A DNA stretch of 64,000 nucleotides from Flavobacterium sp. (GTDB lineage Bacteria; Bacteroidota; Bacteroidia; Flavobacteriales; Flavobacteriaceae). The stretch is from the NCBI RefSeq assembly GCF_027484705.1, contig NZ_JAIXSL010000003.1, positions 1 through 64,000 of the forward strand, given 5' to 3'. Below the pieces are notes generated by a model that was not told the DNA's origin, searched no databases, and was given only the letters and a program-made list of their open reading frames with translations. The position numbers were made by a program, and so were the translations under genes. This document shows positions 54,201 to 61,731 of the stretch, one piece after another; positions within the stretch are counted from its first letter, which is position 1, and each line of letters begins with the position of its first letter.

Positions 54201-55143
54201 TGTTGTTGAGAATTTTGATTTGTTTACGCTATTAGGACAGCCTTACGATCTGAACGGCACTTGGAATCAGACCACTGCAGGCGGAGTATTGAATCAGAAT
54301 TTATGGTCATCTTCCGGGGTTTCGACTGGCGATTACAGCTTCAATTATGTCGTTCATGATCTTTGCGGCAATACCGATACGGCCACAGTAGAATTGCATC
54401 TCAAAGAAATTCCGTCAAATCCCGTTGTACAGGCAGATTCCGGATTCTGCAATCTCGAAAGTATATCGTTTCAAGTAGATCCGATTCCGAATGCAACCTA
54501 TTCCTGGACCGGTCCGAACGGATTTTTATCGCAGGAACAAAATCCAACAATAGAAAACAGCACGGCAGCCAATAGTGGAGAGTATACGGTTAAGGCTATT
54601 GTCGACGGCTGCGAATCAGCTTCTTCCGTTGAGGTTGTGTTACAGCCTTCGCCAGAATATATTATGGAACCTTCGTGCGTGAATGGTCAGTATACGATTA
54701 CCGTCAGACCCAGCAACGGTACTTTTGAGGTGGATACAGCCACTTATTCCTGGACAGGTCCGGATCACTATACCAATAACCAAAACCCCATTCAGATCAC
54801 GGATTTGCCTACAGGTTTTTATGAAGTTACCGTAACCAATGCCGAGGGTTGTCAAACCCACCAAGCACTTCAGGTTCCCGGCACAAAATGCATCATCCCT
54901 AATGTTATTTCGTCCAATAATGATTTGACCAACGATAGTTTTAACTTGACGGGATTGAACGTAAAAAGATTGGAAGTTTACAGCCGTTGGGGAAGATTGG
55001 TGTATGATCAGAATAACTATACCGACCAATGGCATGGGCAAAACAATAAGAATCAGCAATTGCCCGATTCTACGTATTATTATATCGCCTATATGTCTTC
55101 GGGTGAGGAAAAGCAGGGATGGGTATTTGTGACGTCGAGGTAG
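51289..55143 (+). CDS. Giant T9SS type B surface protein, paralogue 2
   Basis: The 1284-residue protein follows the plan of paralogue 1: signal peptide (SFIAVLVFFLLTQIAFAQ), the opening PNFTLTVTKTDESC, repeats with LPYDVSF, and a type B-like C-terminal domain whose usual PNGDG motif is changed to SNNDLTND. I start at the ATG at 51289; the frame is open to a TTG at 51244. Near-identical wording at several positions in both proteins shows a tandem duplication. It converges on the MlaF gene 6 bp away. Confidence 0.85.
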   Translation: MRKDLHQKYYSFIAVLVFFLLTQIAFAQLPNFTLTVTKTDESCTANGTLNFSVTNTADGATVVYQIFRLPDVTNPITETNANSFGGLTAGTYKVLATQFLGNLSASQQQTVTLFNTIVPLDYDIIGQPVSCGTLGSITVHVTQGNPVAYEIISGPVIIPPQSSPILSGLPLGEYDVRVIDNCGEGVVQTYRILEAASTLYLNIVHEDPNGFCNLTSCNTRMAHFVITPPLTGAIVYPILVEITVFPPDGSAPFIANQTITSGNSQYLDAVFEIPYFDVDNYFATIKVTDQCGNTAIADHLPISNIRRAFIYGQDPRSCLNEINVSACGFLPPFMVEFLEAPAGFNPITYNPLHPGPMDLIHYIATPNSQIPEGDYLIKVTDQCGLVLQEVFTVEDSKTRYLRFPGYEGCEFNTIVEIGPGVLPATVIITGAPSGYLHDLPYDVSFNISPITGVFSMTFNVPGIYTVTGVNVCGDVYTLEIEIPESDLYLKWDVNVSYNGCANNGNAIFLALRDDQVENRPPAPELLSVFITQAPPNFEQPLPYDVSFTINDTTHLSANIEHLVPGDYTIQVTDVCGQIYIQTINIPPTLPPPPSVRKLNGCDLGMGSIAINSSFDSTLVSVIMQTAPSNFTHNMPYDVAFNIDPVGGFSMNTLPAGTYTFFTRDSCGNEALSEVIIVGLAIELDLFSLNGNCGSFDVSVYHRTNDTFQLALWLQKFNPVTQQWGHPYTGSAYANGSTPNATNSLLLQNYSTNFNIAALGRFRIMRSNLIFPNAASYTFFACREVIREFEYTGELKITNANTIPCSNGSYGVFVEAEGVAPLAYSITSKDGQSFFIDNGTSNTFSGLQSGIYNFQVRDWCGNIVNRLFDITTLSEPAVIPNHLCDGQNGYLSVVAFSFFNYQWWKADNPNLILSNTNTLAFSPFSNALSPGTYHVRIYSTSGLTCIDRVLTYIVTVPLLPNAGLDGEKDFCGVVENFDLFTLLGQPYDLNGTWNQTTAGGVLNQNLWSSSGVSTGDYSFNYVVHDLCGNTDTATVELHLKEIPSNPVVQADSGFCNLESISFQVDPIPNATYSWTGPNGFLSQEQNPTIENSTAANSGEYTVKAIVDGCESASSVEVVLQPSPEYIMEPSCVNGQYTITVRPSNGTFEVDTATYSWTGPDHYTNNQNPIQITDLPTGFYEVTVTNAEGCQTHQALQVPGTKCIIPNVISSNNDLTNDSFNLTGLNVKRLEVYSRWGRLVYDQNNYTDQWHGQNNKNQQLPDSTYYYIAYMSSGEEKQGWVFVTSR

Positions 55144-55149
55144 ATTGGA

Positions 55150-55911
55150 TTAACCTTTCAGGTAAGCCTCACGTACTTTTTTGAACAGGTTCGAAGAATA
55201 CACAAAATCAACCACCGCTTTGTTGTCGGTTTTGAAGATTTCTTCTTTGGTGCCTTGCCAGGCTTTGAGTCCGTTTTTTAGGAAGACGATGTTTTCACCG
55301 ATTTCCATCACGGAATTCATATCATGCGAATTGATGACGGTCGTGATGTTATATTCTTCGGTGATTTCCATTATTAGGTTGTCAATCAGAATCGATGTAT
55401 TAGGATCGAGGCCCGAATTGGGTTCGTCACAAAACAAATACTTAGGATTGTTGACAATCGCGCGGGCAATCGCCACTCGTTTCTGCATGCCGCCTGAAAT
55501 TTCTGAAGGCAGTTTTTTATTGGCATCGACAAGGTTGACGCGTTTGAGTACAAAATCAACACGATCCTGAATTTCTGATTTAGAATTGCTCGTGAACATC
55601 TTCAAAGGAAAGCCTACATTTTCTTCAACAGTCATCGAATCAAAAAGCGCGCTGCCCTGAAAAACCATTCCGATTTCGGTACGCAATTCTCTTTTTTCAT
55701 CGGCCGACAGATCAGAATAAATCCTGCCATCGAAAGAAATCGTTCCTGCATCAGGCGTGTGAATTCCGAGCAAGCTTTTGAGCAATACCGTTTTACCGGA
55801 ACCACTCTGACCGATGATGAGGTTGGTCTTGCCGGTTTCAAAAACCGTCGAAACACCTTTTAAGACTTTCGTGCCGCCAAATGATTTTTCAAGGTTCTTA
55901 ACTTCTATCAT
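55150..55911 (-). CDS. mlaF: MlaF-like ABC transporter ATPase
   Basis: The 253-residue ATPase has Walker A GQSGSGKT, Q-loop MVFQGSALFD, signature ISGGMQKRVAI, Walker B YLFCDEPNSGLDPN and the switch NSHD. The GG(M)QKR signature and NSGLDP are typical of MlaF, the motor of the outer-membrane phospholipid transport system. It overlaps mlaE by 4 bp (ATGA). No mlaD or mlaC gene lies in the window. Confidence 0.9.
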   Translation of the reverse strand: MIEVKNLEKSFGGTKVLKGVSTVFETGKTNLIIGQSGSGKTVLLKSLLGIHTPDAGTISFDGRIYSDLSADEKRELRTEIGMVFQGSALFDSMTVEENVGFPLKMFTSNSKSEIQDRVDFVLKRVNLVDANKKLPSEISGGMQKRVAIARAIVNNPKYLFCDEPNSGLDPNTSILIDNLIMEITEEYNITTVINSHDMNSVMEIGENIVFLKNGLKAWQGTKEEIFKTDNKAVVDFVYSSNLFKKVREAYLKG

Positions 55912-56657
55912 GAGGTCAACAGTAATTGGGTTAGGATATAATTCATGGTGATGATCATCACGGAAGTCCAGACAAACGAAACAGTACTGGCTTTACCGAC
56001 TTCGAGCGCGCCGCCTTTCATATAATAACCGTGAAAAGACGGAATCGTGGCTAGTAGCAAAGCAAACACAAATGTCTTGATGAAAGCATACGCAATATGA
56101 AACGGAATAAACTCTTTTTGCAATCCTCCAATAAATTCTTCACTTGACCCAAATCCGCCATAAACCGCAGCAATCCAACCGCCAAGAATACCCAGAAACA
56201 TGCTAATTCCGATGACAAAAGGGTAGAGTTGGAGCGCGATCAGTTTTGGGAAAACCAGATAATTCAACGAATTGACACCCATGACTTCAAGCGCATCGAT
56301 TTGCTCGGTAACGCGCATCGTTCCTATACTTGAGGTGATGAACGAACCCATTTTTCCCGCCATAATGATCGAGATGAACGTTGGCGCAAATTCCAAAATG
56401 ACAGACTGACGCGTCGCAAAACCAATAAGGTATTTCGGAATCAAAGGATTGGTGAGGTTTAAGGCCGTTTGAATCGCCACAACGCCACCCACAAAAAACG
56501 AGATAAAAGCCACGATGCCCAGAGAACCAATAATCAAATCATCAATTTCTTTGAAGATCAGGCTGCGCATCACCGACCATTTGGTAGGTTTGTTGAAAAT
56601 CTCTTTCCACATCAGAAAGTACTTCCCGATCTGCGACAAATAACGGACTAACATCAT
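55908..56657 (-). CDS. mlaE: MlaE-like ABC transporter permease
   Basis: The 250-residue MlaE/YrbE permease has five to six spans (IGSLGIVAFISFFVGGVVA, FISIIMAGKMGSFITSSIG, VFPKLIALQLYPFVIGISMFLGILGGW). It carries TVSFVWTSVMIITMNYILTQLLL at the C-terminus. The frame extends upstream to 56825, but those residues are translated from intergenic element copy 3; the true start is MMLVRYLSQIGKYF at 56657 (or 56654). It is co-transcribed with mlaF. Confidence 0.9.
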   Translation of the reverse strand: MMLVRYLSQIGKYFLMWKEIFNKPTKWSVMRSLIFKEIDDLIIGSLGIVAFISFFVGGVVAIQTALNLTNPLIPKYLIGFATRQSVILEFAPTFISIIMAGKMGSFITSSIGTMRVTEQIDALEVMGVNSLNYLVFPKLIALQLYPFVIGISMFLGILGGWIAAVYGGFGSSEEFIGGLQKEFIPFHIAYAFIKTFVFALLLATIPSFHGYYMKGGALEVGKASTVSFVWTSVMIITMNYILTQLLLTS

Positions 56658-56734
56658 AGTTTTGAAATATGCGCTAAAATAAGAAAAGTTATCGGTTGTC
56701 TGTTGTCGGTTTGGAGTTTTTTTAGGAGTTTGTT

Positions 56735-56832
56735 GGGCGTGACCACAAGGGTCGTGCTGTCCGCTAAAAGTCCTCGCCAAATTTCGTTGGCACTGCATTT
56801 GGCTGTGGGCTACCGCTGCCATCACTCACGCA
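56735..56832 (+). repeat. Intergenic structured element, copy 3
   Basis: Head GGGCGTGACCACAAGGGTC, 18 of 19 bases identical to copy 2, and tail CACTCACGC. GCGTGA can pair with TCACGC. The middle is different (TCGCCAAATTTCGTTGGC). The tail lies 7 bp from the stop codon of the glycosyltransferase gene, which runs on the opposite strand. Confidence 0.75.
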
Positions 56833-56839
56833 GTATCGG

Positions 56840-57691
56840 TTACCGGAAAACTTTGTTTTTCATTTTCGCCAATCTATACGAGCGGATAAATTTTGCCTGT
56901 TCTTCCGTTACCAAAAGTGGTTTTTTCGCCGATTTCGCTTTCCAGAATCCGCGAATGTAGTCTAGGAACAATAATGGTTTTTTCTTCATCATCGCTAATT
57001 TTGCCGACGCTATGGTAGTGATCCAGAAACCGTAACCCAAACTATAAAAAGCTTCGCCTTGCTTGAACCTCGCGGTTTTGTTATAGCTGGCACCCGTAGG
57101 TTTGAGGTGTTTTACTTTTAAAGTTTCGTCGGTCACGACTTTCCAACCATAAAATTTCGCAAGCAATTCATCTACAGTATCCCAACCCATAGCAGGCTTC
57201 AGTCCGCCGATTTGTTCGAAACACGCCTTGCGATAAGCTTTGAAGGCGCCGCGGATGTGGTCTTTATCCGTGAGGTTTTCGAGAATCCATTGGTCATTTT
57301 TTTGGATGTACGCAAAACCGCCAACCATACCAATTTTAGAATCCGATTGAAAATGTGCAGCGATGGTTTCGAAATAATTCGCAGGCAAAATCAAGTCAGC
57401 GTCTAACTTTACGATGAAGTCATAATCGCCATCTAAAGTATCCAGACCTTTTTGGAAGGCGCGAATCACCTTGCTTCCAGGCTGATGTTCTGCCTCGGAA
57501 ATGTTATTGACCAAACTCAGATTAGGATTTCTTTGTATGAACGAATTAACAATTTCTTCTGTTTCATCCGTAGAATGGTCATTGACCACAACAATTTTTC
57601 TGGCCGGTAATGTTTGCGCTTCGATGGATTGTAAAGTCAATGCAATATATTGTGCTTCGTTATGAGCCGGAATGATAAGGTAATAATGCAT
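56840..57691 (-). CDS. Family 2 glycosyltransferase
   Basis: The 283-residue GT-A enzyme has the nucleotide-sugar region VVNDHSTDETEEIVNSFI and the DxD site KLDADLILPANYF near residue 96. KPTGASYNKTARFKQGEAFY follows. It lacks clear membrane helices and could act on a lipid-linked or protein substrate at the cytoplasmic face. The donor and acceptor are unknown. It stands alone, with no polysaccharide cluster around it. Confidence 0.85.
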   Translation of the reverse strand: MHYYLIIPAHNEAQYIALTLQSIEAQTLPARKIVVVNDHSTDETEEIVNSFIQRNPNLSLVNNISEAEHQPGSKVIRAFQKGLDTLDGDYDFIVKLDADLILPANYFETIAAHFQSDSKIGMVGGFAYIQKNDQWILENLTDKDHIRGAFKAYRKACFEQIGGLKPAMGWDTVDELLAKFYGWKVVTDETLKVKHLKPTGASYNKTARFKQGEAFYSLGYGFWITTIASAKLAMMKKKPLLFLDYIRGFWKAKSAKKPLLVTEEQAKFIRSYRLAKMKNKVFR

Positions 57692-57740
57692 CAGGTATTG
57701 ACTTTATTTAAGAGCCGTAAAATTATAAATTTGAACCATT

Positions 57741-57773
57741 AAAAAAGGGATTCCGTGAAGAAATCCCTTTTTT
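57741..57773 (-). terminator. Terminator after WG-repeat gene 1
   Basis: AAAAGGGATT / AATCCCTTTT arms with a loop of about 10 bases, lying 20 bp past the stop of the gene at 57793 on the minus strand. Confidence 0.8.
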
Positions 57774-57792
57774 ATATTGAGGTTAAGGCTTA

Positions 57793-58428
57793 TTAGTTCG
57801 TATCGGCCACTGCTGATTTTTTCTTGATAAACGCTTCGATGTTGTCATAAACTACCGGAATGACTTCTTTTCCAGTTTTGTCGATGAATCCTAACTTCTC
57901 TCTGCGGTCTTTAACCAAGGCCCAGTTTTTTCTGACTTTGTCGAATTTTTCGATCTCTACATATTTTACAGGAACGATGATGTTGCCTTCTTTATCGAGA
58001 AAACCTTTCATTCCGTCAGCTTCTACAAGCATCCAGTCTTTGGCGTATTCTCCGAAACCACCGATTTTATCATAAATTGGTGGAACGATTTCTTTTCCTA
58101 AATCGTCAATGAAACCGTATTTGCCATCTTTTTGGACTAAAGCCCAGCCTTCATTTAAAGTGCTATAGTTGTTGATCACTTCGTATTTTGGCTCGACAAT
58201 GATTTTTCCTTTTTTGTCGATAAATCCGTAGAGGTTGTTTAATCCGACTTTCGACCAATTCATGTGAACCTTATCGAAATCGTCAACGGAATTGTATTTC
58301 GCTGGGATAATCTCGACTCCGTTTTCGTTGATTACGCCAAATTTATCATCGGAACTGACAATAAATAATTTCTGACCGAATGAAACGGTACATAAAGCCA
58401 ATGCTGCGTAGGTGTAGATTGCTTTCAT
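57793..58428 (-). CDS. WG-repeat secreted protein, copy 1
   Basis: The 211-residue protein has a signal peptide (YAALALCTVSFGQ) and about five WG-type repeats (YGFIDKKGKIIVEPKY, KYGFIDDLGKEIVPPIYD, MKGFLDKEGNIIVPVKY, KLGFIDKTGKEVIPVVYD). The WG fold is a beta-propeller-like repeat with no known catalytic role. I start at MKAIYTY at 58428, supported by the equal length and alignment with copy 2; upstream residues to 58488 are not homologous. A promoter (58503-58535) fits this start. Confidence 0.8.
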   Translation of the reverse strand: MKAIYTYAALALCTVSFGQKLFIVSSDDKFGVINENGVEIIPAKYNSVDDFDKVHMNWSKVGLNNLYGFIDKKGKIIVEPKYEVINNYSTLNEGWALVQKDGKYGFIDDLGKEIVPPIYDKIGGFGEYAKDWMLVEADGMKGFLDKEGNIIVPVKYVEIEKFDKVRKNWALVKDRREKLGFIDKTGKEVIPVVYDNIEAFIKKKSAVADTN

Positions 58429-58502
58429 AAAAATTGAATTTTTTGTTAATTGATTTTGTTTATTATTACCGGACAATGATACAACCATTTACCGATAAAA
58501 AG

Positions 58503-58535
58503 CAAATATAATCGACGAAATACACAATTTTCAAA
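58503..58535 (-). promoter_or_regulatory. Promoter of WG-repeat gene 1
   Basis: TATATTTG at 58503-58510 (minus), an exact TAnnTTTG, lies 21 bp from a TTTG at 58532-58535. Confidence 0.65.
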
Positions 58536-58588
58536 AAAATAAAAATAAAAATCTTACAAAATCAAACGGCTGTATTTAACTTTAATTG

Positions 58589-59110
58589 TTATTTTCTTAC
58601 CGCATAAACAATATAATATCTATTGGTTACCAATCTGAGTAAAGGCCTGATTCCTATTTGTTTCACCGGATTGGTCCATTGTTGGCGGTCGATAATTTTC
58701 CAGCCTGTTTTTTCCAATAGCCAATCGAGTTGCCAATCTTCAAATTCATGATAATGCCTGTCCCAAGGATCGGTTTTGCTGCGATATGCCGGCGAGAACC
58801 ACAAACGCATCGGAATCGAAATGAAAAGTTTGTCCGATTGTATTTCTTTTAAAATGGTATATGGATTCAGCAAATGTTCGAAGATTTCAAAAGCAGTTAC
58901 CACATCAGCAGCTTGCTTTTTGAAAACGGTTTGATTTTCATCCAAATCTTCACCGGTGGTATTGGTCACCTGAAAACCTTCTGATTTCATAATTTTAGAA
59001 AACGGATTTTCGACACCAAGATCCAGAATAGTTTCAGTAGTATCAATATGTTTTTTTAGAAATGCTAGGGTCAATTTGAATCTTTTGCTGGGAAAAGTGT
59101 TTTCGTACAT
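58589..59110 (-). CDS. Class I SAM-dependent methyltransferase
   Basis: The 173-residue protein resembles small Rossmann methyltransferases. Motif I is degenerate (TILDLGVENPFSKIM); VVTAFEIFEHLLNPYTIL is motif IV-like. The end (VKQIGIRPLLRLVTNRYYIVYAVRK) is basic and hydrophobic. Substrate is not evident. It sits between two WG-repeat paralogues on the same strand. Confidence 0.75.
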   Translation of the reverse strand: MYENTFPSKRFKLTLAFLKKHIDTTETILDLGVENPFSKIMKSEGFQVTNTTGEDLDENQTVFKKQAADVVTAFEIFEHLLNPYTILKEIQSDKLFISIPMRLWFSPAYRSKTDPWDRHYHEFEDWQLDWLLEKTGWKIIDRQQWTNPVKQIGIRPLLRLVTNRYYIVYAVRK

Positions 59111-59180
59111 CAGAGTAATGGTATTGATTTCATGGCTGCAAATATAAGAAGAATGCTATGCCGTAGTTCGCTTCAAAGCA

Positions 59181-59216
59181 TAAAAAAAGGGACTTCAAAA
59201 AATGAAATCCCTTTTG
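59181..59216 (-). terminator. Terminator after WG-repeat gene 2
   Basis: AAAAGGGACTTC and GAAATCCCTTTT arms with an AAAAAAT loop, 19 bp past the stop of the gene at 59235 on the minus strand. Confidence 0.75.
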
Positions 59217-59234
59217 CTTTATATCGGACTAGTA

Positions 59235-59870
59235 TTAGTCTACATTGGCGATCACCGTCTGTTTTTTGACGAAAGCTTCGATGTTGTCATACACTACTGG
59301 AATGACTTCTTTTCCGGTTTTATCGATGAATCCGAGTTTGTCTTTACTGTCTTTAACCAATGACCAGTTTTTTCTAATGTTATCAAATTTCTCTACTTGA
59401 GTATATTTGATGGGAACAATCACATTACCGTCTTTGTCAACAAATCCTTTCAAACCGTTGGCTTCAACGAGCATCCAGTCTTTTACGTAGTCACCGAAAG
59501 CGCCGACTTTGTCATAAACCGGAGGAACAATTTCTTTTCCTGCATTGTCGATAAATCCGTATTTATTGTCTTTTCTAATCAAAGCCCAACCTTCGTGGAA
59601 AGCATTGAAGGCGTTGATCTCCTGATATTTTGGCTCAATAATAATTTTACCGGTTTTGTCAATGAATCCGTATAAATTATCAAGACCGACTTTTGACCAG
59701 TTGGGATGGATCATATCAAACTCATCCACTGAGGTATATTTCGTAGGGATAATTTCTACGCCATTTTCATTAACAACACCAAATTTGTTGTCAGAGTTGA
59801 CGATGAATAATTGTTGCGCAAATGAAAAAGAACATAATGCGAGGGCAGCACAAGTGTAGATTGCTTTCAT
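59235..59870 (-). CDS. WG-repeat secreted protein, copy 2
   Basis: The 211-residue protein is a close paralogue of copy 1 with the same signal-peptide layout (CAALALCSFSFAQ) and the same repeat order. Most residues are identical, but it differs at surface positions. Duplication was probably a local event followed by insertion or retention of the methyltransferase gene between the copies. Function is unknown. Confidence 0.8.
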   Translation of the reverse strand: MKAIYTCAALALCSFSFAQQLFIVNSDNKFGVVNENGVEIIPTKYTSVDEFDMIHPNWSKVGLDNLYGFIDKTGKIIIEPKYQEINAFNAFHEGWALIRKDNKYGFIDNAGKEIVPPVYDKVGAFGDYVKDWMLVEANGLKGFVDKDGNVIVPIKYTQVEKFDNIRKNWSLVKDSKDKLGFIDKTGKEVIPVVYDNIEAFVKKQTVIANVD

Positions 59871-59915
59871 AAAAAATTGATTTAGGGATTAATTCTGTTT
59901 GTTTTTAACACACTG

Positions 59916-59948
59916 CAATAGTATGACGAAACGACGATTAAAAACAAA
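59916..59948 (-). promoter_or_regulatory. Promoter of WG-repeat gene 2
   Basis: TACTATTG at 59916-59923 (minus), one mismatch to TAnnTTTG, and TTTG at 59945-59948, with the same 21-bp spacing as WG-repeat gene 1. Confidence 0.6.
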
Positions 59949-60102
59949 AAAAATCGATGAAAAGCATAATATTTAAAAAAAATGGTATAAAAAACTTACA
60001 ATAAATAAATTTTTAAAAAGCAAATTATTGCCGATAGTAAGTAGCATTAATCATTGCCAAAGTAATGTTGACTAGTGTAAAATGTAAAAACAAAAGAGAA
60101 GA

Positions 60103-61161
60103 TTAATACTTGTATACGAAAGCATTCACGTTCATTCCGGCGCCCACTGAAGCAAAAATCACCACATCGCCTTTTTGAATCTGTTGCCCTTCAATCTTGT
60201 CGTTAACGAGCAAATCAAATAATGTTGGAATTGTGGCTACACTACTGTTGCCTAATAAAGTAATGCTCATAGGCATAATCCTATCGGGCATATTGCGATT
60301 GTATAGTTTGTAGAACCGGTTTACAATGGCCTCATCCATCTTTTCGTTGGCCTGATGAATTAGGATTTTTTTGATGTCGTCAATCGCAACACCGCTTTTG
60401 TCCAAACAGCTTTTCATTGCCAATGGAACTTGGCTTAAAGCAAATTCATATATTTTGCGGCCATGCATTTTGATGTAGCGCACATCGGGATTGAGGTCTT
60501 TATTGAAGGAATTTCCAAAGAACAAATAATTGGATTCTTCATAAGCGAAAGTCGCGCTTTCATGTGATAACAAACCTTCATCATCCGCGCAGCCTTCTAC
60601 AATCGTAGCGCCGGCACCGTCAGAGTAAATCATGCTGTCACGATCGTGAGCGTCAACTACCCGTGATAAAGTTTCAGCGCCAATCACGAGGCAACGTTTG
60701 GCCATTCCTGATTTGATAAAGGCATTGGCTTGCAACATACCTTCAATCCAGCCTGGGCAACCAAACAGTACGTCATAAGCGACACATTTTGGGTTTTGGA
60801 TCCGCAATTTGAATTTTACCCGCGAAGCAAGGCTAGGGACAGTATCCGATTGAATGGCATTGGGTTTTACATCGCCGAAGTTGTGGGCGAAAATGATATA
60901 GTCAATGGTTTCAGGATCGATATTGGCATTTGCAATAGCCTTTTGAGCGGCGAAAAAAGCCATGTCAGAGGAAGTCAGATGAGGTTCGGCATAGCGGCGT
61001 TCCTCGATTCCGGTAATACTTTTGAATTTGCTGATGACCACTTCATTGGAATAACCGAACGGAGTGCCGTCATCATTAAGAAATACATGGTTGCCAAAAT
61101 CAGTATTTTTTACCCTTATTTCCGGGACATAACTGCCGGAACCTGTAATCTTGATGTTCAT
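60103..61161 (-). CDS. 3-oxoacyl-ACP synthase III-like (KASIII) protein
   Basis: The 352-residue thiolase-fold enzyme has the KASIII triad: Cys in VLFGCPGWIEGM, His in ILIHQANEKMDEAIV and Asn in LLGNSSVATIPTLFDLL. KASIII-type enzymes condense an acyl-CoA with malonyl-ACP or a related pair. The sequence does not tell the substrate; the protein could initiate fatty acids or act in a specialised pathway. It has no FabD- or FabG-type neighbours. Confidence 0.85.
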   Translation of the reverse strand: MNIKITGSGSYVPEIRVKNTDFGNHVFLNDDGTPFGYSNEVVISKFKSITGIEERRYAEPHLTSSDMAFFAAQKAIANANIDPETIDYIIFAHNFGDVKPNAIQSDTVPSLASRVKFKLRIQNPKCVAYDVLFGCPGWIEGMLQANAFIKSGMAKRCLVIGAETLSRVVDAHDRDSMIYSDGAGATIVEGCADDEGLLSHESATFAYEESNYLFFGNSFNKDLNPDVRYIKMHGRKIYEFALSQVPLAMKSCLDKSGVAIDDIKKILIHQANEKMDEAIVNRFYKLYNRNMPDRIMPMSITLLGNSSVATIPTLFDLLVNDKIEGQQIQKGDVVIFASVGAGMNVNAFVYKY

Positions 61162-61282
61162 ATCATTACTATTTCATTACGAAATTATCAATAAAAAGTG
61201 ACGGATTCCTCAAAAGGACTGAGTAATTCAAATTAATTGTGAAATAGTCGTAGAATGACGGATATAATTATTGATGTCGTAA

Positions 61283-61663
61283 TTATTTGCTTTTTTCCTG
61301 AGCGATTTTGATTTGCATAATCGTAGCGATACTGAGCGCATTGGTCTTTATTTTTTCTGAATTTGTTCCTGTAAAATTCTCGTCAACGGCTGTATCGAAA
61401 TGCGCTAACCAGATTTGAAACAGTTCCGGAGACAAATATTCCTTCTGATTCACATCAAGATGAATTTGCGTCAGGTTTTTGGTATAACCACCGGTTCCCA
61501 AAATAGCCTGCGACCAAAACGTCACCAAGATGGGCAAGTGTTCCTCCAGTTTGATTTTGACCACTTCCGTGAATATATAACTGATCGCTGGATCGCTCAG
61601 TAATCGTTCGTAAAAATTTTCCACCAACAAATATAAGTCGTCCTGATTCTGAATGTCATTCAT
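61283..61663 (-). CDS. Group III truncated haemoglobin
   Basis: The 126-residue haem protein matches group III 2-on-2 globins: LYLLVENFYERLLSDPAISYIF at the start, EEHLPILVTFWSQAILGTGGYTKN, and AHFDTAVDENF near the likely proximal His. I start at the ATG at 61663; the frame is open to 61765, but that region holds the gcvP terminator at 61675-61712. Its function (O2, NO or redox chemistry) is unknown. Confidence 0.85.
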   Translation of the reverse strand: MNDIQNQDDLYLLVENFYERLLSDPAISYIFTEVVKIKLEEHLPILVTFWSQAILGTGGYTKNLTQIHLDVNQKEYLSPELFQIWLAHFDTAVDENFTGTNSEKIKTNALSIATIMQIKIAQEKSK

Positions 61664-61674
61664 AATTGCATTGT

Positions 61675-61712
61675 AATAAAAAACCCTTTCAGAATCAATA
61701 TCTAAAAGGGTT
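61675..61712 (-). terminator. Terminator after gcvP
   Basis: AACCCTTTTAGAT and ATTCTGAAAGGGTT (minus strand) form the arms, followed by a T run. It lies 20 bp past the gcvP stop. Confidence 0.8.
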
Positions 61713-61731
61713 AATTCATAATTCGTAATTC

